A DNA stretch of 64,000 bases from Gracilaria gracilis (lineage: Eukaryota > Rhodophyta > Florideophyceae > Gracilariales > Gracilariaceae), in NCBI GenBank assembly GCA_030374805.1, contig JARGSG010000224.1, positions 372,001 to 436,000 of the forward strand, read 5' to 3'. The notes beneath the pieces were generated by a model, which had not been told where the DNA came from, searched no databases, and saw nothing but the letters and a program-made list of their open reading frames with translations. Each line of letters begins with the position of its first letter. Position 1 is the stretch's first letter. This document shows, piece after piece, positions 1 to 10,830 of this stretch. Made by a program: the position numbers and the translations under genes.

Positions 1-2418
1 AAAGAGTCGCTTGCAGACACCCCTCCCATTGGAGTCTTGATCGAAAAGACGAAGACCATTGACCAAGCAAAGGCACTTCTGAGATTTGAAGAAGCAATAT
101 CTGACAAAGCGTTGCGCAGCACTGTCGCCCTCACTGCCTCACGGGGGCGTGGAAAATCGGCTGCCTTAGGTTTGGCAGTAGCTGCTGCCGTGGCCCATGA
201 CTATTCCAACATATTCGTAACTGCGCCGTCTCCAGAGAACCTGCGAACGTTTTTCGAATTCCTTTTGACTGGATTTCATGCATTGGGGTACCAAGAACAC
301 ACAGACTACGAATGCATACGAAGTATAGATCCCACGCTCAACAAATCAGTTGTGCGTGTAAACATTTTCCGGACTCACAGACAGACGGTGCAGTACTTGG
401 ATCCCAGAAAAGCATCCCATTCGTTATCTCAAGCTGAACTTCTCGTTATTGATGAGGCTGCTGCGATACCATTGCCACTCGTCGAAGCAATGCTAGGACC
501 GTATGTGGTGTTCATGTGTAGTACCATAACTGGTTATGAAGGGACAGGTCGTAGTTTATCGTTGAAGCTTATAAAGAAGTTACGTGAAGGCATTAGCCCG
601 AGAAGCAATGTCAAAGGAAATGTCGTTGATGGATATTCGAATAGGCAGCGCGATAGAGATGCACTTGCATCAACAACTGGAGCTGGAAGAGTTTTCCGTG
701 AAGTGCAGATGGACGCTCCAATCCGATATGGAGAGAAGGACCCCATTGAATCTTGGTTGTATGATCTGCTTTGTCTCGAGGCAGGGGGAATTCGACAAGT
801 TCTAACAGCGGGAGCGCCACATCCGGAAGAGTGCGAACTTTATTACGTAGAACGAGATGCCCTGTTTTCCCGTCATCAGGCATCTGAGGCGTTCCTGCAC
901 AGGATAATGGCTTTGTTTGTGTCATCGCACTACAAGAACTCGCCTAATGACTTGCAAATGCTTTCTGATGCACCAGCACATGCTCTTTTTGTACTTCTCG
1001 CGCCAACGAGATCGGACACAGAGAAGCTTCCGGATGTTCTGTGTGCAATTCAGGTTTGCCTCGAAGGTCGGATTTCACAGAAAAGTTCGAAGAGTAATCT
1101 CTCTCGAGGCTATCGAGCTGCTGGTGATCTCATTCCGTGGACGATAAGCCAACAGTATCAAGAGCCTGATTTTGCTACGCTATCAGGCGCTCGTATTGTC
1201 AGAGTTGCGACCCATCCCGATGTCCAGAGAATGGGGTACGGAACCCGAGCAATACAACTCTTGATAGATTACTATTCTGGCAGTCATGTATCTCTGGAAG
1301 AAGACGACAGTGTGAAACAAGGTGAGGGCAACGGGGAAGACCACAGCAAAAAGAAAACTAAGGATGGAAACCTTCTGAATGAAATAATCGGCCCACGAAA
1401 ACACATACCTCCTCTGCTGCTCCGACTAAGCGAAAGGCCCTCTGAGAGACTTGACTACTTGGGAGTATCATTCGGCCTCACTCATCCACTTTATAATTTT
1501 TGGAGCAATCTTGGCTTTCTCCCATTGTACATAAGATCAACTACGAACGACTTAACTGGGGAACACACCTGTGTTATGACGACGACTAAGGTGTCTGCAA
1601 GTGATTTAGATTCAGCGCACTGGCTTCCAACTTTTCATCAGGACTTTCGGCGGCGATTCGTATACTTGCTTGGGTACGACTTTAGAAACATGCCTGGTGG
1701 ACTAGCCATGACGATCCTGAACGTCGGACATGGGTTCTGGGAGGCTCGCGAAGATCAACGAGCGGCAAAGACGGTTTCTGAAATCAAATCTCTCTTCACT
1801 CCATATGACAGGCGTAGACTAGAATCATATTCAAGAAATTTGGTTGATCACCACATCGTTATGGATATGGTCCCACGTTTGGCTGAGATGTATGTAATGG
1901 GTGGTTTTGGATCTAACGATTCTTTTAGACTGTCTGCCGCACAGTGTGCAATACTGGTTGCTTTAGGTTTACAACGAAAGTCAGTTGATCAACTCGAAGA
2001 AGAACTGAGTATCCAAAGTTCCCAGATCTTGGCCTTGTTCAATAAGGTCATGCGGAAGATGTCAACGTACATCAGGCAATCGGAAGAAACTCTGATTGCC
2101 CAAGGAATTGGGCCTGATAATGCTGAAAAGGTCGCCGCTAGTATTCTACCGAAGGCGGCGATAAGGAAAAGTGTAGATGAGGAGCTGGAGGAGCACACAG
2201 TTCACAAGACGAAAACCGAAGGTATCCCAAAGACCATGGAGAGGTACAAGATTGAGGGAAGTGATGCGGAATGGGAAAAAGTGTTCAAGAAAGACAGCTC
2301 CGGAGACCCTGGTGTAGTGAGCATTAAGACTAAGAAGAGAAAAGGAGCGTCAGAGGAAGACATGCTGAAGTCTCTTTCGGGCAACGGCTCAACCAAGAAG
2401 AAAAAGCGACGACATTGA
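1..2418 (+). CDS. NAT10: RNA cytidine acetyltransferase (NAT10/Kre33 family), 5' partial
   Basis: The family makes N4-acetylcytidine in 18S rRNA and, with adaptors, in tRNA; it acts in the nucleolus using acetyl-CoA and ATP. The frame is open from base 1, starting KESLADTPPIGVLIEKTKT, so the N-terminus lies outside the window and no start codon is visible. Counting from base 1, a Walker A loop SRGRGKSAALG sits near residues 47-57 (helicase-like module). The GNAT acetyl-CoA loop follows in VATHPDVQRMGYGTRA near residue 405. The C-terminal tRNA-binding region leads to a lysine-rich tail ending KKKKRRH, typical of nucleolar proteins. About 805 residues are present against roughly 1,020-1,060 in known members, so perhaps 230 are missing. 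No introns are seen. Family assignment is from recognised motifs and is very secure. Confidence 0.97.
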   Translation, partial: KESLADTPPIGVLIEKTKTIDQAKALLRFEEAISDKALRSTVALTASRGRGKSAALGLAVAAAVAHDYSNIFVTAPSPENLRTFFEFLLTGFHALGYQEHTDYECIRSIDPTLNKSVVRVNIFRTHRQTVQYLDPRKASHSLSQAELLVIDEAAAIPLPLVEAMLGPYVVFMCSTITGYEGTGRSLSLKLIKKLREGISPRSNVKGNVVDGYSNRQRDRDALASTTGAGRVFREVQMDAPIRYGEKDPIESWLYDLLCLEAGGIRQVLTAGAPHPEECELYYVERDALFSRHQASEAFLHRIMALFVSSHYKNSPNDLQMLSDAPAHALFVLLAPTRSDTEKLPDVLCAIQVCLEGRISQKSSKSNLSRGYRAAGDLIPWTISQQYQEPDFATLSGARIVRVATHPDVQRMGYGTRAIQLLIDYYSGSHVSLEEDDSVKQGEGNGEDHSKKKTKDGNLLNEIIGPRKHIPPLLLRLSERPSERLDYLGVSFGLTHPLYNFWSNLGFLPLYIRSTTNDLTGEHTCVMTTTKVSASDLDSAHWLPTFHQDFRRRFVYLLGYDFRNMPGGLAMTILNVGHGFWEAREDQRAAKTVSEIKSLFTPYDRRRLESYSRNLVDHHIVMDMVPRLAEMYVMGGFGSNDSFRLSAAQCAILVALGLQRKSVDQLEEELSIQSSQILALFNKVMRKMSTYIRQSEETLIAQGIGPDNAEKVAASILPKAAIRKSVDEELEEHTVHKTKTEGIPKTMERYKIEGSDAEWEKVFKKDSSGDPGVVSIKTKKRKGASEEDMLKSLSGNGSTKKKKRRH

Positions 2419-3166
2419 GACCTCAACGACTAGGTACTGCTTTTACTACAAAAGACTACGAAACTCGTATCTAAACAAGATTGCTGGCCAAACTTCCCTC
2501 AATATCAGATATTTGGACACGTCGGGGAATGGCTGGTTGGGCCTGGATTTGGCACAAGGCGCTGAACCGTTTCACGTTACATGTCACCTCAAGGGGGCTC
2601 TCTCTATTTCATAACATTTTGTCTAGATATAGGTTTGTTTAGATAGTTGCCTTCTTCTGTGCGACATACTGCGGGTCGATGAGCTGGGCATCCCAAGTAT
2701 ATCCCTATGCTTTCATAAATGAAAGAATAGAATGCTTTGTGTCGAATTTGCATAGCTTGGCCTGCTTCGCAATCGCGTGGAGGTGTGGCTCGCAGGCTGC
2801 TTGTTTCGACCTTGCCCACAACTGCTGCGTTGGCCAGGAACTGCTGCAGAGCACGAAAACTCTGCATCAAGAGGCAGTATTCCACCTTGAACGGCTATCG
2901 TTCTATCCGCACTAGGGCCAATCCGGACAGGATGCAACTGCCATTCACGTACCTGAACGAACTTGACGAATGTATGTTATCCCCGACTAAAACTGTCCCT
3001 CGCGAAGAATTGTAATCGTGGTGGCGAATCCACTGATTCTAACGAGATTAATGCAATCTTCGTTAAACGAGACAAAGTCCGTCAAACGGTGATTATTCCG
3101 TGTACATGGTCCAACCAGTTAAAGACTCCAAAAAGGATTCGCTGTTAGAAAATGGTAAACTAGGTA
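2419..3166. other. Intergenic, convergent gene ends
   Basis: This is the gap between the ends of the NAT10 gene (+) and the PI-PLC gene (-). Only short chance reading frames are present. I see no RNA gene, repeat or clear terminator. Confidence 0.6.
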
Positions 3167-4102
3167 TCATGAGTGCCAAAGATACGACGAATTCTCCTGC
3201 GACAGAGAGTTGAGTGAGTTGACCATTGAACCTAGCTTCTGAGAAAAACAATCAAAGAAAATGACATTACAACGGTGCTGTAGCGCGAAGGAGTAGGCGT
3301 TTGAAAATTCATCGAAACGAGCGTTCATGTTTGCAGCTTCTGACTTGACAGAAGGTCTACAATAGCCGAACGACAAAACACGCAGGGTGACGTCCCATAC
3401 GGAAGGAGTTACAGTCCAGCCAAGTACAAAGAGATCATCGCGCTGATAACGCGATTTATAAGATTGCAAAACAGATTCAAGGAAGGTTATCTTTGTGTCG
3501 CAGGAGTACGTATCGATCCAGACATCGCGCCCCCATTCTAAAGGCAATGGCATTCCACAGAGACCGGCGACAATATTTGGGGGTAGTTCACACAACGGCA
3601 AATGGCGTAGTTGCGAAGCAGTACCCTCAAAGACCTGATGGTGCAAATTTTGACGCACTTCGTGCGTCAATTGCATCTCTTCAGAAGGGTGCAAAAACTG
3701 CGCGCGAAACACTGTGATAACGGTGTGTGCCGAGGCGGTGTGTTGATGAAAGGAGTTAATCTGCTGTAGAATATCTATTAGAGGAACGCATAAGACCATG
3801 CCGTGCACGGTCCAAAACTGGCAGTCGCCCGATACTGGCGGGCGCTTGGAGACTCGAATGTCGAGGAATCTTGCTCCTGCCAGAAGCTGTTGGTAAACTG
3901 TGAGTTTCTGTGTAAGGGCGAAGTCGGCCTGCACGGTAGAAAGAAAGTTACGGATGGTTCGTAGGCGAAGAGGCAAGGCTGTGGAGCGTGACGACAGGTC
4001 TGGACGAATGACGTACGCGGCGGAATCATGGGTGCCGGGCAACATGACGTCGTAGAGCGTGGGCGAGTCTGCGGAAGACGAAGCCGAGGAATGGGTGGAC
4101 AT
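3167..4102 (-). CDS. PI-PLC X-domain-containing protein
   Basis: Members of this fold cleave phosphatidylinositol-type lipids by general acid-base catalysis with two histidines; many PLCXD proteins have uncertain substrates. Numbering from the ATG at 4102, the first catalytic block is LPGTHDSAAY (His25). It is followed by GARFLDIRVS near residues 76-85 and the second histidine in WTVHGMV (His100). The protein is 311 residues, the usual size for a stand-alone X-domain protein with no PH, C2 or Y domain, so it resembles PLCXD/bacterial PI-PLC and not the phosphoinositide-specific PLCs. The frame stays open upstream to about 4340 without an ATG (first possible non-ATG start is TTG at 4225). That extension encodes a stretch like CLCLPVFASA that could be a signal peptide if an upstream exon supplies the start. 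I chose the first ATG. Family is secure, start is not. Confidence 0.82.
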   Translation of the reverse strand: MSTHSSASSSADSPTLYDVMLPGTHDSAAYVIRPDLSSRSTALPLRLRTIRNFLSTVQADFALTQKLTVYQQLLAGARFLDIRVSKRPPVSGDCQFWTVHGMVLCVPLIDILQQINSFHQHTASAHTVITVFRAQFLHPSEEMQLTHEVRQNLHHQVFEGTASQLRHLPLCELPPNIVAGLCGMPLPLEWGRDVWIDTYSCDTKITFLESVLQSYKSRYQRDDLFVLGWTVTPSVWDVTLRVLSFGYCRPSVKSEAANMNARFDEFSNAYSFALQHRCNVIFFDCFSQKLGSMVNSLNSLSQENSSYLWHS

Positions 4103-4927
4103 GGTTGAAGTTATGACCACCGGACGTCGGAGACGAAGCACGGCGACGCGAGCACCGGGCACGAGGTGCACGGGCTGCGACGATGCGGCACTATAAGACG
4201 CGGGCAAGTCAGAACTTGGACGCAATATGGACGGGGCCGAGGCGAAAACAGGCAGGCAGAGGCATAGATGCGGAGCGATGAGTCGCGAGGGCGGCGGCGT
4301 TAGCGGACGTGGCGTGGACGGATGAGAAATCAGCGGCGACTACGCGCCGGGGATACTTATTGAAGGCGGTGCAGCTGCATGGCTTGTGGCAGCGCGCACG
4401 GCTCATCGAGCGGACGCCCAAATTCGGGAAAAGACGTGCACCGCCGACGTGGCAACGCCCACGCCGTGCAAAGAGGCACGCCTTGCTGTAAGTCGGCGTG
4501 TCTTTTCTGCTGGCCGCGACTTACCGCAATACAGCCCCGCGGTCCGACGCATCATATCGCCTTGCGAAAAAAGGATGGAGGAAAGCATATTGACAATATT
4601 CATGCGCGCCTGCGCCGCCGTCGTCAATGCTTCACCGACCGCTTGAATTCTTGCTCATCTACTGTACGTACTGATACACCCATGATGTCTTCTCTCTCTA
4701 GCTCTCAGTGCTTCAAATCAGGCATCAGGGTTAACAGCGCTAAAAGAGATAGCCCTCTTAACTAAAAGACTTGACGCTTTACCGAAACCCGGCACGCTCA
4801 ATTATAATGCCCAACATCGGCGCAAACCTCAGCCTCAACATAGACTCAGGGGCCAATGACTACAAACCGCTGGTCATTACCGTCGAAACACAAGTCGTCA
4901 CGGCACATCTGGATTCAAGTCAGATGA
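4103..4927. other. Upstream region of PI-PLC gene / 3' side of DHAR gene
   Basis: Bases 4103-4340 stay open in the PI-PLC frame without an ATG and may be coding if a spliced upstream exon exists. Bases 4341-4927 hold no convincing gene or repeat. Confidence 0.5.
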
Positions 4928-5722
4928 TTACTTGAAGAGCTTGCTCCAGCCCCACAAAATCACTTCATCATCGCATGCTGTCGGTTTCCACTCTTCCATC
5001 GCCCGCATGCGATCCATATACTCACCGAGAAGAGGCGAAACAGAGAACACATCGTAGTCTTTGTAGTGTCTTCCAGCCACCATGATGTGCTGCAGCTTCG
5101 GCGCCAAGTTGAAATCCAGTGCGCAAGCAGCATCGCCCAACAAGAACTTGCCGTTCGACTTCACCATAACCGCTTCCACTTCCATAATCCCATCCGACAA
5201 GTCTTTTCTAACTGCTTTTTCGTCTGCATCGTCCTTGTTCTTCATGAGCGCTACGAACAATTTGAAAACTTTGCCCACTGCCTGTTCACATTCGCCCCAT
5301 AATGGCTCCTGGGGACGCACCAGCTTCGTGTCGCCCGTGCCCAACTGATCCGAGAGCTTGACGATTTCTTCAGAATCTTCTAGCACGTCGCCTCCATTTT
5401 CAAAAACTGGTGTCGTACCAGCGTTTGTGAATTCCAGAAACCACTCTGGCTTGTTCGCTAGATCCACGCAAGTGACGTCAAAGTCCACCTTCTTGAACCT
5501 CAAAGCAAGATTGGCCTTTTGTGTGAACGGGCAGTCTCCAAGAGACTTGGCATCGGGCCCTGCTTTAGCGTACAGCATTTTGCCTTTCTCCGACACGGGC
5601 TTCTCCATCATCGTCATTGCTCTGTAACGGGTTTGTCTCGATGCGCAAGTCAATCTATGGTTATGGTTATGGTTATACGCTCTTCGTAGAGTGAGTGATG
5701 TGGTGAATGCTAGTTTTCCCAT
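4928..5722 (-). CDS. DHAR: Dehydroascorbate reductase (DHAR-type glutathione S-transferase)
   Basis: DHAR reduces dehydroascorbate to ascorbate with glutathione, a step of the ascorbate-glutathione cycle in plastid, mitochondrion and cytosol. The 264-residue product has the N-terminal thioredoxin-fold site YAKAGPDAKSLGDCPFTQ, with the catalytic Cys64 in CPFTQ as in plant DHARs. Next comes the glutathione-site block GTTPVFENGGDVLEDSEEIV, then an all-helical C-terminal half with FLLGDAACALDFNLAPKL. The first 37 residues, rich in basic, hydroxylated and His-Asn residues, precede an internal Met pair (MTMMEKP). They look like an organelle transit peptide, so starts at residue 1 or 36 could give targeted and cytosolic forms. 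A clean ATG at 5722 opens the frame. It lies divergently from the CRAL-TRIO gene. Confidence 0.9.
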   Translation of the reverse strand: MGKLAFTTSLTLRRAYNHNHNHRLTCASRQTRYRAMTMMEKPVSEKGKMLYAKAGPDAKSLGDCPFTQKANLALRFKKVDFDVTCVDLANKPEWFLEFTNAGTTPVFENGGDVLEDSEEIVKLSDQLGTGDTKLVRPQEPLWGECEQAVGKVFKLFVALMKNKDDADEKAVRKDLSDGIMEVEAVMVKSNGKFLLGDAACALDFNLAPKLQHIMVAGRHYKDYDVFSVSPLLGEYMDRMRAMEEWKPTACDDEVILWGWSKLFK

Positions 5723-7049
5723 CGTGACGGGGAAGATATCGCCGGCGTGCGATTTGTGTTTTGTTTGTATGTCGCGAGCTCTGCATTTTCGAGCTGTGAC
5801 GTATCTAGTCCATCAGATGGACGTCCATCGAGCATCTTCGTGGTCTCGATCTCCGCCCCCGTTTGTCCCTGTGGAACGGAATAAAAGTTGGCAAATGATT
5901 TTTTTTAAGATTCCCACACACACACACACCGAAAATTACCAACGATTGGAATTACAGCATTCCTCTCCTCCCATGCATGAATCTACATCTACGAAGGTAT
6001 GTATCTACCGAAGGTATCTTAGAAGGAATAGGCGAGACCATGAAGGCCATGATTGAAGCACCAGACATTCATGGCGAGCACCCAGGATCTTCGTCAAGTT
6101 TCTGATTGCGGCATTGAAATCCATCTGGTCGCTGCGGCAGTTGCAGTATTAAACTGTTAGCAGTAACAATGTATCCTTGTACTGTAGTTGACCAATCGTG
6201 CAGTGCAGGGGCAGCAAACATACAGAGCAGTGCGGTCGCCCAGCATTCATGCCTGTGACGTGGAAGACCTTGCAAACCACATTCTGCGAAGGGTTAAACG
6301 TTAAACAGGAAGGCAAACCGAGAAGTTTACATTCTTTTGCGTTGTTGACGAAGGCATTCAAAGTCTTCAACTTCTTGTCATAACCGTTTTGCATCAATCT
6401 ATCTCTACCGTTGGTCAAGTGTCAAGTTGAAAGGTTAGCCCTTTTACCTTCCCAGTCACCGAACGACAAATGAGAACAAGAGACCTTCTTCAAGAGAGAG
6501 ATCTATCTCTAGACTAGATAGAACTACTGCAGCCTCGAAACCAGGATAAAGAAGAAAGCGGAGGGACGGAGGAGCCGGACAAAAAATATACAAAAATATC
6601 GCTGTGAAAGCCCCACGTTGAGGTGCAAATTTGCATCCCGATTGGCTCCCTTTCGTTACAAGCGGTGAATGATTCACCAACCAAAGCAACTGGCGTAACC
6701 AACCCCGCTATTTGCGCAATCCAACCTACTGCACACCCACCAATACCAGCCCGAAGTCACCCCACCCGCCAAAAAGCCCCAATCACAGGTGCGACTCTTG
6801 CGTATTACATCTCCCATGGCGCTTCCGCACCACCGACTCCGTGTAGCATAGACTCAACGGTCTCTGGCGTATTTCCTGTTTTTAAGCTAAGGTTTATCTA
6901 CCGTGTGTGAGAAGCTGAGTTCGGTAACTAAAGGGTTAGTTACCAACGGTACTGCCAAGCGTTCGCTCACATAGGTGGTCCTCAAAGAGTCTCAAGACCA
7001 AGCTCTGCCAGCGTTCTAACTTCTCACACACCGCTCTCAGCTCCTTACC
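5723..7049. other. Divergent intergenic region with CA microsatellite
   Basis: This is the shared upstream region of the DHAR (-) and CRAL-TRIO-like (+) genes. A short CA repeat lies at 5914-5929. The motif ACCAACGGTAC occurs at 6942-6952, about 100 bases before the ATG at 7050; the same 11-mer recurs elsewhere in the window. No RNA gene was recognised. Confidence 0.5.
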
Positions 7050-7691
7050 ATGACACGCCAATCGTGTTTTATAACGCTTGCTTCGCATAGCGACACTAGC
7101 AATCGCCCTGTACTTTTCGTACACCCTCAAAGTCTTCCGTCAACAAAATCTGCCTATTTCGAACGTGAGATAAGGGAACAGTTATGCATCGTGCCGCCCA
7201 CTGGACCATTGACTCTCGTATACTGCCACGGAACTATTGCTGAAGAAACCCCAACGACCCTTTACACCGTTCGCGCGTTTCGAGCCGCATATGAAAAAAT
7301 CGTCCCCAACAGCATTCGCTCACGAATTGAACAAATCATCGCACTGCATGTCTCCTTCGTAACACGCTCCCATGTCTACATGTCTTCGTTTCAACTTGAA
7401 AACCAGGAATACTCCAAGCTAGTTTACTGCGACCTTATCTCCGACCTTGAGAAACTCTTGGGTGTCGATTCCACACTTCTTCCGCTTCAAACGTCAGATT
7501 TTGACTATGATGAAATCATGAGATGTTGGGTGGGACGTCAACATGAGACACCGAATCGATCGCAACAACCGGAACCAGCTCCAGATCCGTCCAAATCCCT
7601 CATGGACCTCAGCGCCATATCACTCTCTTCTATAGATGAATCGATACAAGAGCCAACCCCCAGTCAATCAGGAATCTCTCTTGAACCTTAA
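7050..7691 (+). CDS. Small CRAL-TRIO/Sec14-like domain protein (BNIP2/p50RhoGAP type)
   Basis: The 213-residue product starts at a clear ATG and reads like the divergent CRAL-TRIO_2 domain found in p50RhoGAP, BNIP2 and GDAP2. The supporting blocks, in order, are LTLVYCHGTIAEETPTTLY (residues ~54-72), RAFRAAYEKIVPNSIRSRIE, IIALHVSFVTRSHVYMSS, SKLVYCDLISDLEKLL and LQTSDFDYDEIMR. In that family the domain binds lipid or small GTPases. No GAP, macro or other partner domain follows. The last ~50 residues are Ser/Pro-rich and probably disordered. The assignment is by recognised pattern only; a profile search would settle it. The stop lies 15 bases from the convergent end of the MnmG/MTO1 gene, so the two 3' ends probably overlap as transcripts. 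Confidence 0.55.
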   Translation: MTRQSCFITLASHSDTSNRPVLFVHPQSLPSTKSAYFEREIREQLCIVPPTGPLTLVYCHGTIAEETPTTLYTVRAFRAAYEKIVPNSIRSRIEQIIALHVSFVTRSHVYMSSFQLENQEYSKLVYCDLISDLEKLLGVDSTLLPLQTSDFDYDEIMRCWVGRQHETPNRSQQPEPAPDPSKSLMDLSAISLSSIDESIQEPTPSQSGISLEP

Positions 7692-7705
7692 GTTATTCTT
7701 TCAAC

Positions 7706-9751
7706 TCAGACTCCAGCTTCGTTCATGCGCACATCGCGCTGCCAGCGAGACCTCCTCCGAAGATGACAACGAAGGAGACTAAGCCCGGATGGAGTTACTC
7801 CTGAAATCTGTCCTGCCTCCCACAAAGTATTAGGCTTTTCATTACTCAACTTTTCCCTGTCTTCTGTTGAAAGCCCACAAATGGAATCGTAATCAAAGTC
7901 CTTGTCAACACGTAGGCCTTCATCTCGCCGCAATCGCTCAATGTCAGCCTTGTGTCGTCTGATATGGCCTTCGTATTTGCTCTCTGCTTCCAGATGCCTC
8001 CTAATTTCGACATGGGGGACAACCTCCCTCAGAGGCTCACATTTTTGTTGGAATTCTTCACAGATACCTTCGATGGTTGTGCCAGTACGTGACAATGCTT
8101 GCCAGGCGTTTAGTCTATGCTTCCCATCGATGGCTCCGTTCGGAAATAAACTATCGAAACCTCTTGCTTTCCATTCGCTTGGCGTTAGCTTTGTAGACCG
8201 CAGTGCTTCAGTCGCGCTTCGCACTAGGCGCTGCTTACTTTCGAAATGGGACCATCGTTCTTGCGAAATGCATCCAACAGCTTTTCCGATCGGTGTCAAA
8301 CGCTTATCGGCATTATCTGGCCTCAGACTCGTTCGAAACTCTGCACGCGATGTGAGCATCCTGTACGGCTCAGATGTACCAAGTCGAGTCAAGTCATCAA
8401 GAAGCACTCCGATGTATGCATCTGAACGTCCTAGACGAACGAAACCGTCTCGAAGACAATCACTCACTGGTAACGAGGGGTCAGCAATCGCACTACCACT
8501 ACCATTTACGCTTAACGTTGCATTGATACCAGCCAGAATACCTTGTGCAGCTGCTTCTTCGTAACCCGTGGTCCCGTTTATTTGTCCCGCAAGGAATAAC
8601 CCACGCAGTCGTTTGCATTCGAGATTGGGCGACAACTCTCGCGGATCAACGTAGTCGTATTCCACAGCGTAACCTGGTATGTGAATTTGTGCATGCTCTA
8701 GTCCTGGAATCGAGTTAACTACCTTCTCTTGAATTTCTGCGGGTAGTGACATAGAGATACCAGCTGGATAAACAAGATTTGAATCGAGACCTTCTGGTTC
8801 CAGCCACACTGTATGTCCATCTCGATCGCCGAATCTCTCAATCTTGGCTTCCAAACTCGGACAATATCGAGGTCCAATGTTCGAATCATATTTCGGGGTT
8901 AAGCCTTCGCTCATGGCCGCTCTCACGATATCATGCGTTGTCTTACATGTTTTCGACTTGAAGCAACTAATAAGCTTGTTGGACTCAAGAATATTAGGAT
9001 CCGTCATAAATGAGAAGAAGAGGGGCTCCTTGTCTGACTTCTCCTCTTCTAAGCCACTGAAATCTATTGTATCCCTCAAGATCCTTGGTGGTGTCCCTGT
9101 CTTCATTCTTCCCAGTCTCAACCCAGTGTTTTTCAAGGCATGGGCAATTCCAACAGATGAAAGATCGCCTCTTCGACCCCCTTCGGTAGACGAATCTCCG
9201 ACAAACATCTTCCCGTTCAAAAATGTCCCAGTCGTTAGAATAACAGCGCCAGAACGGAGCTGCAATCCATCTCCTTCGAGAGTATTCCTTGTTCGGACTC
9301 CCAGAACACGCTGATCTTCAAGAATGAAGCTTTCCGCGCTCCCTTCTATAACACTTAAAGTTCCGTGAAGCGACGTCGACAATGTCTCACGTACAGCTTC
9401 TTTGTAAAGGTTTCTATCGCACTGTGCACGAGGTCCTCGCACAGCCATGCCACGCGAAGAGTTCAAGGTCCGGAACTGAATCGCTGCCTTATCTGCAGCT
9501 TTAGGCATAATTCCATCTAGGGCATCAATCTCACGCACAAGGTGACCTTTGCCAATTCCCCCAACACTTGGGTTGCAACTCATGGCTCCTATCGTATCCA
9601 TACGATGCGTTAATAATGCAACGTTAGCTCCCATCCGAGCTGCCACCGATGCAGCCTCGCATCCAGCATGTCCACCTCCGACTACGATCACATCATAAGT
9701 TGACAAAACAATTCTAGTCCTGAAGATGTTGCGGAACGAAGTAAGATCCAT
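7706..9751 (-). CDS. MTO1: tRNA uridine 5-carboxymethylaminomethyl modification enzyme MnmG/GidA (MTO1)
   Basis: With MnmE/GTPBP3 this FAD enzyme installs the cmnm5/taum5 group on wobble U34 of organellar tRNAs. The FAD loop [10 protein letters not shown] starts at residue 25 of the 681-residue product. Further signatures are [40 protein letters not shown], the second signature block near the ATG-distal third ([23 protein letters not shown]), and the C-terminal MnmE-binding helices ending in [11 protein letters not shown]. The longer open frame begins with GTG at 9778; I take the first ATG at 9751. That leaves a short basic leader ([19 protein letters not shown]) before the FAD domain that could act as a mitochondrial presequence. 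The family is certain; mitochondrial rather than plastid location is inferred. No introns. Confidence 0.95.
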   Translation of the reverse strand: MDLTSFRNIFRTRIVLSTYDVIVVGGGHAGCEAASVAARMGANVALLTHRMDTIGAMSCNPSVGGIGKGHLVREIDALDGIMPKAADKAAIQFRTLNSSRGMAVRGPRAQCDRNLYKEAVRETLSTSLHGTLSVIEGSAESFILEDQRVLGVRTRNTLEGDGLQLRSGAVILTTGTFLNGKMFVGDSSTEGGRRGDLSSVGIAHALKNTGLRLGRMKTGTPPRILRDTIDFSGLEEEKSDKEPLFFSFMTDPNILESNKLISCFKSKTCKTTHDIVRAAMSEGLTPKYDSNIGPRYCPSLEAKIERFGDRDGHTVWLEPEGLDSNLVYPAGISMSLPAEIQEKVVNSIPGLEHAQIHIPGYAVEYDYVDPRELSPNLECKRLRGLFLAGQINGTTGYEEAAAQGILAGINATLSVNGSGSAIADPSLPVSDCLRDGFVRLGRSDAYIGVLLDDLTRLGTSEPYRMLTSRAEFRTSLRPDNADKRLTPIGKAVGCISQERWSHFESKQRLVRSATEALRSTKLTPSEWKARGFDSLFPNGAIDGKHRLNAWQALSRTGTTIEGICEEFQQKCEPLREVVPHVEIRRHLEAESKYEGHIRRHKADIERLRRDEGLRVDKDFDYDSICGLSTEDREKLSNEKPNTLWEAGQISGVTPSGLSLLRCHLRRRSRWQRDVRMNEAGV

Positions 9752-10830
9752 TGATACCTGTTTCGAAGCAATTGTCACCAGCTGGAAGAGCGACCGCGCT
9801 GATATCTTTGTGGCAGTTTGAATGCAATTGGCGATAGATTTATAGAGTCGCTCTCATCATGCTACAATTCGGTACGTCGTTATTCTCATCTGGACTCGCT
9901 ACGAAATCATTTGAGACTCTTCATATACAATTCCCGACTTCTCTTTGATACGAACCCAGAACAAATTTTTACATGTTCGAGGTTTCGTTCCATCTTCGGT
10001 ATTTACGATCGTTGGGATCAACTGTCTCATCTGTTCTCGTTTCTGGGCCACGCCAGAATCGCTTATGTTTAATTTCCGAATTTTTTTGAAGGGTTTTCAA
10101 CCCGTGCCATGCAGGGCGTTGGACGCCTAGCTTGCGTGATGCAGACTCTGCATTGCAGAGTGTGCATCATCACAACCCGAATATCGTGATGACATCGTCA
10201 ATGCTCTTCGTGAAGTCTTTGCCAATGCAAATAAAGCCGCCCCGTGACAAATAATCCCTTTGGCTTCAAATTGTGCCCGGAGATAATGTTACGACAAGGG
10301 AAAGGAGATTCCTTCTAGAGAACCCATCTCTGAGTTATCATGATGGCTCTGTAAGCCAGTTTCCCCTCCCCCATGAAGGGAAGTACAAGGAACTCTTGCT
10401 CATCCATCCAAAAGGTGCCATAGATTGTTATAGCATAATAGTTTCCTCCTTGCCTCTCCAAAAGAAGAAATCACATGTTGATGCGAGAATAGCACAGACA
10501 TGAATCACTTGGCCCATAAAAACTATTGCTACAGCCGTGCCTTTTTCTGTTTGCCTAACCTTATCTACAATTGCCTCTGTTAAAACGCGTAATGAATGCG
10601 CAAATATCAGTACAGAGGAACACGGTCATGAGCAAAACATATTGGCCTGGCTGAGAGACACACATTGAGTGCCAACTGCAATACCAGAATGGCCGTTAAC
10701 GGACAATACCTCAAAACCAAACATACACTTTCGACAGCTATGCTGTCTCTCCTGCCTCTAGCTCTCGCTCACCAGATATCGCCTCTCTTTCGACAGTCTT
10801 GCCCGATGCGGGCGCCTGTATGCGCGCGAA
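9752..10830. other. Divergent intergenic region
   Basis: Upstream region shared by the MTO1 gene (-) and the first protease gene (+). It contains the stem-loop listed at 10137-10169; nothing else is recognisable. Confidence 0.5.
10137..10169. repeat. Stem-loop
   Basis: TGATGCAGACTCTGCA is followed directly by TTGCAGAGTGTGCATCA. The arms pair over about 15 bases with one or two mismatches and almost no loop. It lies in the gap between divergent genes; its role is unknown. Confidence 0.6.

Noticed and set aside
7902-8564. A 220-codon plus-strand frame opposite MTO1
   Set aside because: It is a shadow of the well-conserved MnmG/MTO1 coding strand.
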